Source: Trichoplax sp. H2
Taxonomy: Eukaryota > Placozoa > Uniplacotomia > Trichoplacea
Length of the DNA stretch: 64,000 nucleotides
NCBI GenBank assembly: GCA_003344405.1
Contig: NOWV01000110.1
Coordinates: 1-64,000, forward strand
Reading direction: 5' to 3'
Shown here: positions 62,582 through 64,000 of the stretch, one piece after another
How positions within the stretch are numbered: the first letter of the stretch is position 1
Layout of the letters: every line of letters starts with the position of its first letter
Notes under the pieces: model-generated
What the model saw: the letters and a program-made list of their open reading frames with translations, nothing else
The model's database searches: none
Told to the model about the DNA's origin: nothing
Program-made: the position numbers and the translations under genes

Positions 62582-64000
62582 TTATGGTGATTTTGTTAGA
62601 CACATTGCTTTCTTTAGCAACTTTTTCCCAAATTTTCGTACCGTATTAACTGAATGATTTTCAAGTAACAGGCAAAATTTTCGAAAATCACTATTGTCAC
62701 GCTTGTCTCGTAATATGCTTGAAAGCTCCGCTGCTTTATCTTCTTTATGAATCATGTTTTTAATATCAGTAACCTCTCTGGAACTCAAAATACCCTTTGA
62801 TTTTAACGGCTCTACTAATTCATCTACAGGAACTATCCGAATAAAGTCCTTGTTATATGTATCTAGGGCTTTTTTTACTTGTAATTTCGATATCGATTCA
62901 CATTCCTCTTCTTCGGATGATCCTACGCAACATAACGCCAAAGTAATAAAGAATTAGTATTATTAATGCTATTATGATCGTAATTTAAGCTAGGATTAAA
63001 GTCATGATCGCGTTAAAATCTTTCAAATTCATTTTTGAGATTTCAATTACGTAAATTATTTCGTTTATAAACAGATAACAGAATTCAAATAATGTATCGC
63101 TATTAAGGGAAGTACCTTTAATTTGCGGTAATAGACAGTTGGAATTTAACACAAATTAGTAAATTGTCTATCAATACAAGTTTCAATGGCAGTTTGTCAC
63201 AAATGCATTAAACTTGAGGGATTAATCATAGTAGGTTTTCTTTTTTTGGAGGTCTAAATTTTTAGTCTGAGTAAATTGTTGGAGAATTTTAGACTAGATC
63301 ACTACAGAAAAATTTTTTCGCTGTATTGTAGGAAGAAAGGTCAACTATAGCCTAGTAGCCAATTAATATTTATTCTTATGTCAGAATTTCATAGATAAAC
63401 ATTGACATTGCAGGCTATAGCAATCGTGAGTTTTATTTTATAATGATTCAACCTCATTCAACCTTATGCATCAATGCATCAACTATGAAATTTAGAAAGC
63501 TGATGTTTGAATGAACGTCTACAGATTTATTCATAGTAATCCCTGCTTTATTCTCTTTTAAAATTGTCAAGAGCATATCAAGTAACTAATCATACGCTTA
63601 AATCGTTTAAAATTATTTCATTAGGAATTTTACAAGCATCAAGGCACACTGCTTGTTCTATTTTCCTAGTTGTATTTACGTTTGTGAAAGATTTCCAAAT
63701 TGTTTTCTGTACCGCATAATGCATGTGTAAATTAAGAACATTTAAGATCTAGTAGTCAGAGACTACTTGACTGATCAAAAAACTTTTATATTTATATTCT
63801 TCGTTACAAAGTACAGGAGTTTTCACCATAGAAGCAGTTAGAAAAGCTTATTCGTGTAATAGATGAAGCCTAACTGTAAATAAATTCAGCTACCTGTACA
63901 TTTCGGTATTACGGGCTTTTATAAAAATAATATTTTTTATTACTTTATAGGAATATTCCTCACCAGTTTCACTAGCTATTCTTTCATTTCCATTCATCAT
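62582..64000 (-). CDS. CARD-domain protein, two exons (5' end at window edge)
   Basis: Main exon 62922-62582 (minus strand) starts after a strong acceptor (tatgttgcgtag) in phase 1 and ends TAA. It encodes an acidic start (SSEEEECESISKLQ) and then about 90 residues with the six-helix CARD pattern: DELVEPLKSKGILSSREV, HKEDKAAELSSILRDK, DFRKFCLLLENH, then a basic C-terminus. CARDs mediate homotypic binding in apoptosis and innate-immune signalling. The candidate first exon 64000-63964 encodes MMNGNERIASET and has a matching phase-1 donor (gtgagg); the sum is 378 nt, that is 125 codons plus stop. The true start may lie beyond the window. A reading that extends the main exon to 62941 has no ATG. 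The CARD call is strong, the first exon tentative. Confidence 0.7.
62923..63963 (-). other. Predicted intron of the CARD gene
   Basis: About 1 kb between the candidate first exon and the CARD exon; AT-rich and free of other recognisable features. Confidence 0.4.

Noticed and set aside
62754-62957. Plus-strand frame opposite the CARD exon
   Set aside because: Shadow of the minus-strand CARD code.
1-64000. CRISPR arrays, tRNA or rRNA genes, bacterial operons
   Set aside because: No regularly spaced short repeats, no cloverleaf or rRNA-like sequence noticed, and the window is plainly eukaryotic.

Overview
This is a 64 kb piece of an AT-rich, intron-rich metazoan genome. Exons are joined by standard GT-AG introns with one probable GC-AG intron. 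The gene content (SEA/EGF membrane mucin, LDLa-LRR-7TM receptor, CARD protein) fits an early-branching animal; a placozoan such as Trichoplax or Hoilungia is my best guess, but the sequence alone cannot prove it.

Region 1 (1-6824, + strand) is the 3' part of a large Ser/Thr-rich, mucin-like single-pass membrane protein: a long repetitive stalk, a SEA-like region, EGF modules, one transmembrane helix and a short tail. Ten exons join in one frame. It is followed by decayed pieces of a second copy of the same gene type (about 7190-9000).

Region 2 (about 9600-19500) is mostly repeats: solo-LTR-like elements (TG...CA ends, 5-bp target duplications), including a three-level nest at about 10280-11693. 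I found no reverse transcriptase or integrase.

Region 3 (19613-59645, + strand) is one very large gene. A TATA box precedes a signal-peptide exon, an LDLa-like exon, a Cys-rich exon and an LRRNT exon. Then come 50 leucine-rich-repeat exons, each 69-78 nt and each bounded by phase-2 introns, and an intronless exon carrying a rhodopsin-type 7TM domain of the LGR/relaxin-receptor kind. The 7TM reading frame ends at 57018. However, a phase-1 splice inside the cytoplasmic tail leads in frame into five exons encoding a whole protein-kinase fold with its catalytic residues replaced. Summed exon lengths are divisible by three for both ends: about 1697 aa for the short form and about 1962 aa for the fused form. 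The predicted product is LDLa - LRRNT - 50 LRR - 7TM - pseudokinase. Its introns carry many solo-LTR-like insertions; two sit exactly on splice donors, so that the target duplication copies the donor.

Region 4 (61649-64000, - strand) holds a small CARD-domain gene, with a second near-identical partial copy on the other side of a 20-N gap that looks like an assembly artefact.

All gene models come from reading splice sites and frames by eye. No transcript or database evidence was available.
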